A stretch of DNA of 64,000 bases. Origin: JAAZPG01 sp012797375. GTDB lineage: Bacteria; Acidobacteriota; Aminicenantia; Aminicenantales; UBA4085. The position numbers and the translations under genes are program-made. The DNA is taken from NCBI GenBank assembly GCA_937868205.1, contig CALMMC010000125.1:1-64000 (forward strand). Reading direction: 5' to 3'. This document shows, one piece after another, positions 16,690-24,673 of the stretch. The notes beneath the pieces were generated by a model. That model was not told where the DNA came from. It saw only the letters and a program-made list of their open reading frames with translations, and did no database searches. How positions within the stretch are numbered: position 1 is the first letter of the stretch; each line of letters starts with the position of its first letter.

Positions 16690-16821
16690 TCATTAAATTC
16701 ATTTTACATAGAAATAATAAAATATTTATTAATATATGTCAAGTGTTTTATTAATTATTTTAATAATTATATTAATTTTCTTAATATTAACTATTATTTA
16801 TATTAAATTCAATGGTTTATC
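16690..16821. other. Extremely AT-rich intergenic island
   Basis: About 130 bases between the DUF2089 operon and the repeat cluster are nearly devoid of G and C. For example, only four of the 60 bases at 16741-16800 are G or C, against a background of roughly two-thirds GC. It contains many TTAAT/ATTAA steps. It includes a consensus promoter reading left and the upstream region that would act as an UP element. No protein start is seen in it. Confidence 0.9.
16714..16742 (-). promoter_or_regulatory. Strong sigma-70-type promoter for the DUF2089 operon
   Basis: On the minus strand TTGACA (16737-16742), a 17-bp spacer and TATTAT (16714-16719) lie in the AT-rich island. The predicted start is about 25 bases upstream of the DUF2089 ATG. 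The bases upstream of the -35 are wholly A/T and would suit an UP element. Confidence 0.8.
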
Positions 16822-16870
16822 TGTTCCCACGGCATGAAACAAGGGCCGGGTCCCCCCTTTCGCGATAATT

Positions 16871-17075
16871 CCAATCGGAACCTGGTTTACCATTTCCCGA
16901 TTTTTCCTGATCATCTCGGTACCTGGTCATCCATTTCCCTGTTCTTTCGCCTGATCCGGCGGAATGAGGAAATGGATAAACAGGTTCAGATTCGCGCGGA
17001 TTCGCAGAAGCGGTTGTATTAAATCGAATTATGGAAATGGATAAACAGGTACTGATTTTACTGATTTAACAGGTA
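16871..17075. repeat. Interspersed repeat family 1, cluster 5
   Basis: Four full arms and a truncated fifth lie between the divergent DUF2089 operon and a serine hydrolase gene. The inner spacer (CTTTCGCCTGATCCGGCGG) is a diverged version of the one in clusters 3 and 4. This is the only cluster located upstream of both neighbouring genes rather than at a 3' end. Confidence 0.85.
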
Positions 17076-17167
17076 CCGATTTTCAGAACTCCGTCCGTCG
17101 GAAAGCGTATAATAGGATAAGCCTGTCGCTTTTCAGGGCTGTGATTCCTATTTGGAGAGACAGACAA

Positions 17168-19324
17168 ATGCAAAGAGCTTCGTTCAAATTCGTTCTCACC
17201 CTTCTGGCCATGATCCTCATCATCTCCGCCGCGGCCGTCCCCCTGCCCGCGGCCGTCCTTCCCTCCCCCACTCCTCAAGCCGAGCCTTCGGCCGAGCCGA
17301 CCCTGGCCGGCCATTGGGAAGGCATCATCGAGCTTCCCGGGCAAAAGCTCGAGATCAATATCGATTTCGTCCTCAAGGAGGGAGCCTGGACGGGCGATAT
17401 CTCCATCCCCGTGCAAAAATCCCAGGACCTCCCCCTGATCGGAATCGTCTTGGACGGATTCAAGGCGGCGTTCGCCATCCAGGGCATTCCCGGCGAGCCG
17501 ACCTTTAAGGGCGAAATCTCCGCCGACGGCAAAAAAATGACAGGGACGTTCACCCAGGGCGGAGCGAAATTCCCCTTCTCCCTCGAGCTCGGCGCCGATC
17601 CGACGGCTAAGATCCGGGCCGCCCTGGAAGGATTCGATCAAATCGCCGAGGACGCCCTCAAGGCGCTCAAAGTCACCGGCGCGGCCATGGCTGTCGTCAA
17701 GAACGACAAGGTCGTTTACGCCAAGGGGTTCGGATACAAGGACGTGGAGAACAAGATCCCGGCCACGCCCGACACGATCTTCGCCATCGGTTCTTCCTCC
17801 AAGGCTTTCACCGTCTTCGCCCTCGGCCGGCTGGTCGACGAGGGCAAGCTTGAGTGGGAAGCGCCCGTCCGGAACTACATCCCCTGGTTCAAGCTGTACG
17901 ACAAGGAAGCCGGCGCGCGTCTCTCGGTCCGTGACCTGGTGACCCATCGCTCCGGCCTCCCCCGCCACGACCTCCTCTGGTATAACAATAAAACCGCGTC
18001 CCGGGAAGATCTCGTCCGGGCCTTAGCCTATCTCCCGCCCACGGCCGACCTGCGCGAGAAATGGCAATACAACAACCTCATGTTTCTGACGGCCGGCTAC
18101 CTCCTCGAAACCTTGACCGGCAAGCCGTGGGAAGACGCCGTCCGGAGTCTCGTCTTCGAACCGCTGGGCATGAAGCGGTCGAATTTCTCCGTCCTCGATT
18201 CGCAGAAGGACAGCGACTTTGCTTTTCCCTACAACTTCGTCGACAAGGCGTACGAGAAGCTGCCTTTCCGCGATATCACCAACGTCGGCCCGGCCGGGTC
18301 GATCAACTCCTCGGTGAATGAAATGGCCCGCTGGGTGGCCGTCCACCTGGCCGACGGAAAATTCGAAGGCCGTGATCTTCTCTCCTCCTCCACCGTATCC
18401 GATATGCACAATCCCCACATGGTCACCGGGGCGGTCTCCAGCTCCCCCGACATCGCCGCCACGGCGTACGCCATGGGCTGGTTCACAGACGTCTATCGCG
18501 GCCACCGCCGAGTCCATCACGGCGGCAACATCGACGGCTTTTCCGCCCAGGTTGCCTTCCTTCCCGACGACGGGCTGGGCTTTGTCGTCCTGACGAACAT
18601 GAACGGCACGTCTTATCCCGAACTTCTCGTCCGAACGGCGACCGATAAGATCCTGGGCCTTGAGGCCCACGACTGGATCGGCGACGCGGTCAAGCAATTG
18701 GAAAAGGCCGAGGGCGCAATCAAGAAGGCCGAGGAAAAGAAAATCACCCGCAAGGTCCCCGGCACGAAACCCGCCCATCCCCTGGCCGACTACGCCGGTC
18801 TTTACGTCCATCCCGGCTACGGTTCGCTGGCGGTCGAGCTCGCGGCCGGCCGGCTCAGCTTCACCTACAACTCCATCAAGACGAACCTCGACCACTGGCA
18901 TTACGAGACCTTCGACGGCGTCACGATCGAGGATCCGACGTTCAAAGACTTCAAGCTGACCTTTAGGACGGACGTCAACGGCCGGGTGGCCTCGGTCACC
19001 GGGGCGTTCGAGCCGACGATCGACGATATCGTCTTCGCCAAAAAACCCGACGCCCGCCAATACGATCCGGCTTTTCTTAAAAAACTCACCGGGCGCTACG
19101 ACTTGACGGGGCAGACGGTGGTCATCGGTCTTAGAGGGGACCGGTTGACCGTGTCCATCGCCGGCCAGCCGGAGTACCAGCTGGAACCGGACCTGGGCGG
19201 CGAATTCTACCTCAAGGAAGTGAAAAGCGTCACCCTCCGCTTCCTCACCGATGCGAAGGGCGAGGTCACCGCGGCCGAATTGAGCCAGCCCGGCGGCGTG
19301 TTCGAAGCCAAGAAACTCGAATAG
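17168..19324 (+). CDS. Exported class C beta-lactamase-fold serine hydrolase with C-terminal DUF3471-like domain
   Basis: The 718-residue protein has a signal peptide, a short beta-rich N-terminal domain (about residues 40-155), and a class C beta-lactamase/penicillin-binding domain. The last has Ser209-x-x-Lys (SSSK), Tyr301-x-Asn (YNN) and a late HHGG near residues 450-453. After about residue 550 come two lipocalin-like segments, each with an ADYAGLY or GRYDLTG strand start. Such proteins act as esterases, D-aminopeptidases or peptidoglycan hydrolases in the periplasm. ATG 17168 has GGAGAG nine bases upstream and is chosen over the in-frame 17141. A TATAAT at 17108-17113 may be its -10 box. 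A strong terminator follows. Confidence 0.9.
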   Translation: MQRASFKFVLTLLAMILIISAAAVPLPAAVLPSPTPQAEPSAEPTLAGHWEGIIELPGQKLEINIDFVLKEGAWTGDISIPVQKSQDLPLIGIVLDGFKAAFAIQGIPGEPTFKGEISADGKKMTGTFTQGGAKFPFSLELGADPTAKIRAALEGFDQIAEDALKALKVTGAAMAVVKNDKVVYAKGFGYKDVENKIPATPDTIFAIGSSSKAFTVFALGRLVDEGKLEWEAPVRNYIPWFKLYDKEAGARLSVRDLVTHRSGLPRHDLLWYNNKTASREDLVRALAYLPPTADLREKWQYNNLMFLTAGYLLETLTGKPWEDAVRSLVFEPLGMKRSNFSVLDSQKDSDFAFPYNFVDKAYEKLPFRDITNVGPAGSINSSVNEMARWVAVHLADGKFEGRDLLSSSTVSDMHNPHMVTGAVSSSPDIAATAYAMGWFTDVYRGHRRVHHGGNIDGFSAQVAFLPDDGLGFVVLTNMNGTSYPELLVRTATDKILGLEAHDWIGDAVKQLEKAEGAIKKAEEKKITRKVPGTKPAHPLADYAGLYVHPGYGSLAVELAAGRLSFTYNSIKTNLDHWHYETFDGVTIEDPTFKDFKLTFRTDVNGRVASVTGAFEPTIDDIVFAKKPDARQYDPAFLKKLTGRYDLTGQTVVIGLRGDRLTVSIAGQPEYQLEPDLGGEFYLKEVKSVTLRFLTDAKGEVTAAELSQPGGVFEAKKLE

Positions 19325-19336
19325 GATCCCCGCCCG

Positions 19337-19390
19337 GGAGGCCTCCCGCCGCCGCTGTACAACGAGGCGGCGGGAGGCTTCCGCTTTTTC
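19337..19390 (+). terminator. Rho-independent terminator after the serine hydrolase gene
   Basis: A 17-bp stem with one mismatch (19337-19353 pairing with 19366-19382) and a 12-base loop is followed by GCTTTTTCC. The rest of the gap to 19562 is pyrimidine-rich and shows no gene. Confidence 0.85.
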
Positions 19391-19562
19391 CTCCCTTTCC
19401 CTCCGCCGCCTTACCTGGAAACCGGCCGCCTTCGCCCCGCTCCGGTTTCAGACGGAGAAATTTCCATCCCTTTTCCTTTGTCCCCCCTCCTCCCGCCGAA
19501 AAAAAGAAGGTCGATTCTCGAGGATCCCTCCGGCGCCCTCCCCGCGGTTATTCCCGCGGTTC

Positions 19563-21215
19563 TTATTTATCCGTTCTTTTCGCCGGATATGTTCCGTCGA
19601 CGATGAACCCGGTGATCCGGCCGCCCGCGTCCTTGAGGAAAAGAAGGCTGAGGCTGAGATCCATGGCGAAAAACGACATCTCCGACTCCGGATAGATCTC
19701 CCTCAACGAATCCGCGGCCGTGGCGGCCAGATGGTCGTCCTTGACGGCGATGGTCACGGGCGTTTTTTGCCCCTCGAAATCGATCTCGTAGTTTCCGGCG
19801 AACCGCTCGAGAGCCGCCGCATCCATCGGGACGATCTCCTTCTCGATCACGGGCCGAAACGCGGGCAGGCCGTATTCAGCGGCGATCGCCCGCTCGATCT
19901 CGGCGATCAACGCCGAGCCGTTTTCGGAGTTGGTCATGACGGCCATCCCCGCTCCCCGCTCGGGGAAGAAGACGAGATCGCAGAGGAATCCCGCGTTGCC
20001 ACCGGAATGGCTGAAGCGGACGTCCGCGCCCATGCCGTCGAGCATGAAGCCCAGCCCGCTGGGCGCCTTTTCGATTGTCAACATGGCCTGGGCCGTTTTT
20101 TGGCTTAGGACCTTGTCGGACCGGCCGTCGCGGGCAGCCGCGATCTCGAGGGCGAACTTGCAGAGATCGGCGGGCGTGGTCCACAGCCCGGCCGCGGCCA
20201 GCTCGGGATAGACGTGACGGCGGCCGCCGACCGGCGTCCCATCGGATGTGTAGCCGGCGGCCGCCCGGGAAAGGAGCCTATCCGGAAGCGGCTGGGCGTA
20301 GGCGCTTTCCGTCATCCCCGCCGGATCGAGGACGATCTCCTTCATGATGTCGGGAAACGGCCGGCCGATAACATCGACCAACAGCTGCTGCAGCACGGTG
20401 AAGCCGCCGCCCGAATACCGCCACCGGAAACCGGGCAGGAGATTGACGCGGATGGGCGCCGAGTTGGCCGGCGGTTCGCCGTCGAGGATCTGGCGCAACG
20501 CCGGGAGCGGTTCACCCGCCGGATAACCGGCGAAACCGTGAACCGTCAGCCCGGCGCTGTGGCTGAGAATCCGGCGCAAGGTGACCTTTTGTTTTGCCGT
20601 GAAGCTGTTTTCCGGCACCTTCCAGGACGAAAGCTTCGCGTTAACGTCCTCGTCGAGGCCGAGCACGCCGCGGTCGACGAAATGAAGGGCGGCCGCTGCG
20701 GCGACCGGCTTGCTGATCGAGGCCGCCTGAAAGAGCGTTTCCGGCGTGGCCGGTAATTTTTCTTCGACATCCCGGAAGCCGTACGCCCGGGTCCATTCGA
20801 TCCGGCTGTCCCGGGTGACGGCGATGCTCACGGCCGGGATTTTCAGGGCGGCCATTCGGGCGGCCACGGTTGACGTCACGACGGGCCGGCCCTTGAGGTG
20901 AAGGGAGGGAGTCAGGTTGCTCAAAATCCGTTCGATTTTCGCATCCGAGGCCTCCGCCGCCGGAGCGTTTTGCCCTCGTGCCGCTGAAGGCAGTCCCTGT
21001 CTTAAATTCAGCGGATTCGGTACCGGGAGGGAATTCGGTACCTGTTTATCCATTTCCTCATTAGCGGGAATTTGGGAAATGGTTAAACAGGTACCGATTC
21101 CTGAGCGGGCGCCGATTCCTCGGCCGGACGCCGCCGTCGCAAATGCCAGACCGATAATTCCGGCCGAGCCGGCAAGGACAACCATGATGATCCAGGCGGT
21201 CTTTCTTCTGTGCAT
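19563..21215 (-). CDS. Exported beta-lactamase-fold serine hydrolase with a repeat-derived segment after the signal peptide
   Basis: The 550-residue protein has a class C beta-lactamase domain with Ser166-Ile-Ser-Lys169 (SISK), a YSGGG motif in the Tyr-x-Asn/Gly position and HSGGNAG near the C-terminal HxG box. A lipocalin-like tail begins AGNYEID. The ATG at 21215, six bases after GGGAG, is preferred over an in-frame GTG at 21233. A signal peptide covers about residues 1-30. Residues about 40-61 (GIGTCLTISQIPANEEMDKQ) are encoded by a family-1 repeat element inserted without breaking the frame, and they occupy the linker between signal and catalytic domain. Function as esterase or peptidase is by family. 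Confidence 0.88.
   Translation of the reverse strand: MHRRKTAWIIMVVLAGSAGIIGLAFATAASGRGIGARSGIGTCLTISQIPANEEMDKQVPNSLPVPNPLNLRQGLPSAARGQNAPAAEASDAKIERILSNLTPSLHLKGRPVVTSTVAARMAALKIPAVSIAVTRDSRIEWTRAYGFRDVEEKLPATPETLFQAASISKPVAAAAALHFVDRGVLGLDEDVNAKLSSWKVPENSFTAKQKVTLRRILSHSAGLTVHGFAGYPAGEPLPALRQILDGEPPANSAPIRVNLLPGFRWRYSGGGFTVLQQLLVDVIGRPFPDIMKEIVLDPAGMTESAYAQPLPDRLLSRAAAGYTSDGTPVGGRRHVYPELAAAGLWTTPADLCKFALEIAAARDGRSDKVLSQKTAQAMLTIEKAPSGLGFMLDGMGADVRFSHSGGNAGFLCDLVFFPERGAGMAVMTNSENGSALIAEIERAIAAEYGLPAFRPVIEKEIVPMDAAALERFAGNYEIDFEGQKTPVTIAVKDDHLAATAADSLREIYPESEMSFFAMDLSLSLLFLKDAGGRITGFIVDGTYPAKRTDK
21030..21102. repeat. Interspersed repeat family 1, cluster 6 (inside a coding region)
   Basis: A complete inverted element lies within the preceding hydrolase gene: arms ACCTGTTTATCCATTTCC and GGAAATGGTTAAACAGGT, each flanked by the CGGTACC/GGTACCG ends. 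It contributes about 24 codons and no stop in the gene's frame. A partial GATTCGGTACCG fragment lies just to its left (21013-21024), suggesting decay or an earlier insertion. Confidence 0.95.
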
Positions 21216-21257
21216 GATCGCTCCCTTTTTCACCTCATTCCCTCGTTCGGCGAATTC

Positions 21258-21287
21258 ATGATAGGCTCAACGGCAAAACCGAGTCAA
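21258..21287 (-). promoter_or_regulatory. Putative promoter of the repeat-containing hydrolase gene
   Basis: On the minus strand TTGACT (21282-21287), an 18-bp spacer and TATCAT (21258-21263) lie about 43 bases upstream of the chosen ATG. Confidence 0.55.
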
Positions 21288-21603
21288 ACTCCTGTACCGG
21301 ATCACGACATGGGGGACGCCTCCCGGGGCTTGGGGGATTAAGTTTTCCGGCGACACGGTTCCACGGGGGGTCAGAAAGCCCGGGGCCTGATGGGGCCGCT
21401 TCGACTCGTCCTCCAAGGTCGTCAGATCATAGGGATCGAACCGCCCCGGTTATTTATGGAAAGTTGTCGGGGAGATATTAGAGCGACGACAGGCCAGAAT
21501 TATGTTTCCGCTCCGACGGTGGAAGTCGATCCACTTTAACCGCCCGGCGGAGGTTTTAGAGGCATCCACCATGTATCTGACCCGGATCACGCCCGGGACG
21601 GAA
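21288..21603. other. Intergenic stretch without recognised features
   Basis: About 315 bases lie between the hydrolase promoter and the next repeat cluster. No start with a ribosome-binding site, no conserved RNA motif and no strong hairpin followed by T-run was seen. It could be a decayed gene remnant. Confidence 0.5.
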
Positions 21604-21606
21604 ATC

Positions 21607-21667
21607 GGGAAATGGTTAAACAGGTACCGATATGAATGGGGAAATGGTTAAACAGGTTTCGATTTGA
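21607..21667. repeat. Interspersed repeat family 1, cluster 7 (two direct copies)
   Basis: Two arms lie in the same direction with a 32-base period: GGGAAATGGTTAAACAGG at 21607 and again at 21639. ACCGATATGAATG joins them. The second copy ends at the base before the TGA of the Nramp-like gene (21668-21670). Confidence 0.9.
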
Positions 21668-23236
21668 TCAAGGCCGGCCGGCGATCATCGACCAAGCGAA
21701 ATTCAGAAAGAAATATCCGAAAAAAAGGATGTTCAGCACCAAAACCGCGATCGACCAACCCCCGGCCCGGGCCGGCCGCGGCAGCTTCGTGTTGAGGTAG
21801 ATCAACAGGACCGGATAGATGAGCGAGGCCAGGGTCGACATATTGCCGGCGATCTGGAGGAGCCGGGCCGGCAGCGCCAAGTGGATGATGACCGCGATGA
21901 CCAGGATGAACAAGACCGCCATCCCGTAATAGGCCCGCCTCGGATCGCCGTTGATCCGCTCCCTCAACCGCGGGCTCACGGCGATGGCCGAATCCGTCAC
22001 GTTCCGGATCAAGATCTCCAGAACCGACGTCTGGGTCTTGAAAAGAATCATCGCCCCGATGATCAGCACGAACACAAAGAAAAACCCGCCCCGCCTTCCC
22101 AGCTCCACGGCCGCGTACACCGGGATGTTCTCCGTCGTCGGTTCGGCCGCTCCCGGCGCGGCCGCCAGGGCCCGCACCAGCACGCCGGGAACGAACATCC
22201 CGATCATCGCCCCGGTGAAAAAAACGCCCCACTGATCGATCTTCAGGTAACGGAACCAGCGCTTCCAGAGGGCGGCGTTTTCCGGGCTCTCCCGGAACGT
22301 CATCCCGGACGGGCGAACAGATTTTTTTTCGCCGCCGACGAGACCGGAGAAAAATCCGACCTTGTGGCCCATGCCATAGCCGTGATCGCGGTAGTAATTG
22401 ATGAGCAGAAAGTTCATCCCCGAACCGAATCCCGTGTAGCCGATGATCGATCCCAGCAGAACCGGGTCGATGCCCGACGGAGGGGCCGCCGGCGTCACGA
22501 TTCCCCTTAACATCTCGACCCACAAGGCTCCCGGGGCGAAAACAACGGCCAGGATGACGACCGCCCCCAGTGTCAGGATCACCATAAACGTGTCGACCAA
22601 GGCCAACGTCCGCTCGATCTTCCGTCCAACCGAGTAAATCAGCAGCGACAGGAACATCAGGCCGACCGCGATCAAGCGGTAGGCCTCGACTTCCCCCGGG
22701 CGGGAAGCGTCGGCCGCCCGCCCCGAGAACAGGGCGAAGAGGCTCTGGCCGGCGGCGGCCGCCCAGCCGCCCCAGATCCAACCGAGGATGATGATGAACA
22801 GGGTCGCCGGGATCCAGAGCTTGAACCCGGGCGGCACCCGGCTGAAGCCGACGATCGGAACCTCCCCGGTGGCGATGACATAGCGGGCGTTCTCCACGTT
22901 GTAGAGGACTTGGAGAATGCCTGAAATCACGATGAGCCAGCCGAGGCCCAAGAATCCGTATTTCCCGAAGGCCAGCGGCCCGAGCAGCCATTCCCCCGAG
23001 CCCAGCGACGCGCCCAGGGCGATCATGCTGGGACCCAGGACGACGGTGACGATTTCCCGGAAGCCGATCCTCGGCTTGTCGAAGACCTCCTCCGGAGTCG
23101 GCAGGTCGTCCAGCGTCAGCGGCGGCCGGCTGACGCCGATCTGGAGAGAGTCCGGTTTGCGATCAGGCCCAGGCTCGGGCCCGGCCGCCGGAGCGGAAGA
23201 CGCGTCGCCGCCGGCGCTGGTGACGAAATCAGCCAT
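21668..23236 (-). CDS. Nramp-related multi-span membrane transporter
   Basis: The 522-residue protein has a Pro-rich soluble N terminus of about 60 residues and then eleven or so membrane spans. The first span region reads VLGPSMIALGASLGSGEWLLGP, which I associate with the Nramp-like proteins of Acidobacteria and Planctomycetes. The DPGN motif that supplies metal ligands in true Nramp metal transporters is absent: GPSMIA...GSGEW occupies that position. So metal transport should not be assumed. Other conserved-looking segments are GWIWGGWAAAAGQ and GYTGFGSGMNFLLINYYRDHG. A consensus promoter lies about 330 bases upstream, giving an unusually long GC-rich leader. Confidence 0.65.
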   Translation of the reverse strand: MADFVTSAGGDASSAPAAGPEPGPDRKPDSLQIGVSRPPLTLDDLPTPEEVFDKPRIGFREIVTVVLGPSMIALGASLGSGEWLLGPLAFGKYGFLGLGWLIVISGILQVLYNVENARYVIATGEVPIVGFSRVPPGFKLWIPATLFIIILGWIWGGWAAAAGQSLFALFSGRAADASRPGEVEAYRLIAVGLMFLSLLIYSVGRKIERTLALVDTFMVILTLGAVVILAVVFAPGALWVEMLRGIVTPAAPPSGIDPVLLGSIIGYTGFGSGMNFLLINYYRDHGYGMGHKVGFFSGLVGGEKKSVRPSGMTFRESPENAALWKRWFRYLKIDQWGVFFTGAMIGMFVPGVLVRALAAAPGAAEPTTENIPVYAAVELGRRGGFFFVFVLIIGAMILFKTQTSVLEILIRNVTDSAIAVSPRLRERINGDPRRAYYGMAVLFILVIAVIIHLALPARLLQIAGNMSTLASLIYPVLLIYLNTKLPRPARAGGWSIAVLVLNILFFGYFFLNFAWSMIAGRP

Positions 23237-23568
23237 GAATCAATCCTTTCCCTTCACCGGCCCCGGGACGGCGGACGCAAGCGAAGCGGTTGTTCTCTTC
23301 CTCGCCGGTTCGGCTCATGATTAACCCGAAGCTTCCCTTCGGAGTCAAGGTCGGCCGAATCCGGCGGGGCCCGGCCGAGGCGATGTCCTCGGCCCGCTTC
23401 CCGCCTCCGGGCGAAGCCGCTCTCCCCGCCCGGAAACGACGCGCCGGGACAACCGCGGCGCCGCCGTTTTCCGAAAAGGGAGAGGAATTGAGCCGCCGAG
23501 GACGCAAAGCGGCGGGCCCCCGGACAAAATAGTCTCCGGGGGCGCGGCGGCCGCGGTCTTTCGCATAG
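23237..23568 (-). other. Long structured 5' leader of the Nramp-like gene
   Basis: Between the promoter and the ATG lie about 330 bases with no convincing gene. Near the expected transcript start are two adjacent hairpins. One has the 9-bp stem GCCCCCGGA / TCCGGGGGC (23516-23543); the other has a 6-bp CCGCCG / CGGCGG stem (23493-23515). More GC-rich inverted segments follow. I compared it mentally with ydaO (c-di-AMP), cobalamin and SAM classes and saw none of their conserved cores. A cis-regulatory RNA is possible but unproven. Confidence 0.4.
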
Positions 23569-23575
23569 GCAGGGA

Positions 23576-23604
23576 AGAATATATGCCGGCCGGCGAAGTG
23601 TCAA
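23576..23604 (-). promoter_or_regulatory. Sigma-70-type promoter of the Nramp-like gene
   Basis: On the minus strand TTGACA (23599-23604), a 17-bp spacer and TATTCT (23576-23581). It overlaps the region just after the HAD gene stop (23632), so it starts a separate transcript. Confidence 0.75.
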
Positions 23605-23631
23605 CACGCGCGCGGACAGGCGGCGCCGGCT

Positions 23632-24507
23632 TTATTTCTTTTCCCCGCCGAGGAGGGCGTATTCGGCCATGATTTTCCGGAGAGTCGCCTTCACTTGCAG
23701 ATCCAGGGGGCGGCCGGCCCGGTAGTCGGCCGGAGCCGTAAAATTCACCCGGTTCTCCCCCCGGAGCCGCTCCGCGACCGCTTTCTTTCCGGGCCCGGGC
23801 GGGAAGACGGCGATCGAGTATCCCCGCTGCTCCTTGACCAGCTTCATGCAAGGGATGTCCGTCGTCCCGTCGCCGATGTAGATCATCCGGGAGAAAGGAA
23901 CCGGCCGCTCGGCCATCGGGATGAAATCGTTGATCCGGGAGTCATCCCAGGGATCCAAAACGCCCTTGTTGATCCGGAACAAAAATTGCGTCTTCGTCGT
24001 GAAGTTGAGGGCCAGGGCCGGCCAATAAGCCACGCCGTTCTGGTCGAACATGAACGACGAGGCGTAGATCCGCTCAAACTCCCCGGCGATGGGCGTCCCC
24101 AGGATCATTTCCCGGATGCCCGAGGAAATGATGAAATGCCGGACAGAGGCGCCCAAGCGGCTTCCGAAGGCGTTCATCCGGGGAAACCAGCTTTTCACGC
24201 CGGGGAAGAGGGGGATGGTCCGGCCGTAGTCGATGAAAGCTTTCTTCGTGATTTGGACGCCGCTGGCCGGGGTGGCTTTTTCCAGCATCAAGCGCATGTA
24301 GGAGTGGATCTCGTCGGCGCCCTGTTCCCGGGCCCGTTCCTGCGCCTCCCGCCAGAATTTGCGGCTGCTCAGCCGGAGCTTGGGGATGTAGTCGTACTCC
24401 TGCATGTTGCGCGGGGACAGGGTTCCGTCGAAGTCATAGCAGACGGCGATGATGGGCGGGTCCTGGCGGGGACGGGGGCGGGCTTGAGCGGCCGGGCGAT
24501 TCTTCAT
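23632..24507 (-). CDS. HAD-superfamily phosphatase
   Basis: The 291-residue protein has the HAD catalytic motif DFDGTLSP (motif I, two Asp) at about residues 25-32, HFIISSG (motif II Ser), and MIYIGDGTTDIPCMK (motif IV). A helical cap lies between motifs I and II. It presumably removes phosphate from a small metabolite using an aspartyl-phosphate intermediate and Mg2+. No transporter partner is in the same operon and no substrate can be named. The Pro/Arg-rich first 18 residues precede the domain and may not be structured. Confidence 0.85.
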   Translation of the reverse strand: MKNRPAAQARPRPRQDPPIIAVCYDFDGTLSPRNMQEYDYIPKLRLSSRKFWREAQERAREQGADEIHSYMRLMLEKATPASGVQITKKAFIDYGRTIPLFPGVKSWFPRMNAFGSRLGASVRHFIISSGIREMILGTPIAGEFERIYASSFMFDQNGVAYWPALALNFTTKTQFLFRINKGVLDPWDDSRINDFIPMAERPVPFSRMIYIGDGTTDIPCMKLVKEQRGYSIAVFPPGPGKKAVAERLRGENRVNFTAPADYRAGRPLDLQVKATLRKIMAEYALLGGEKK

Positions 24508-24673
24508 GTTTTTCTCGCTCTTTGGGTTCCATCGTTATTTTATACGAGGGAAGAAGATAAATCATCCGGTCGCGCGCGTTCAGCCGCGGCCTCCGCGCGC
24601 CGAACGCCGGCCGCGAAACGGAGAAAGGGAGGGCGACGGGCCGCCGGATTAACCGGCCGATCGGCGGGCGGAT

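Noticed and set aside
23237..23568. c-di-AMP (ydaO), cobalamin or SAM riboswitch in the Nramp-like leader
   Set aside because: None of the conserved core sequences of these classes was found; only generic GC hairpins are seen.
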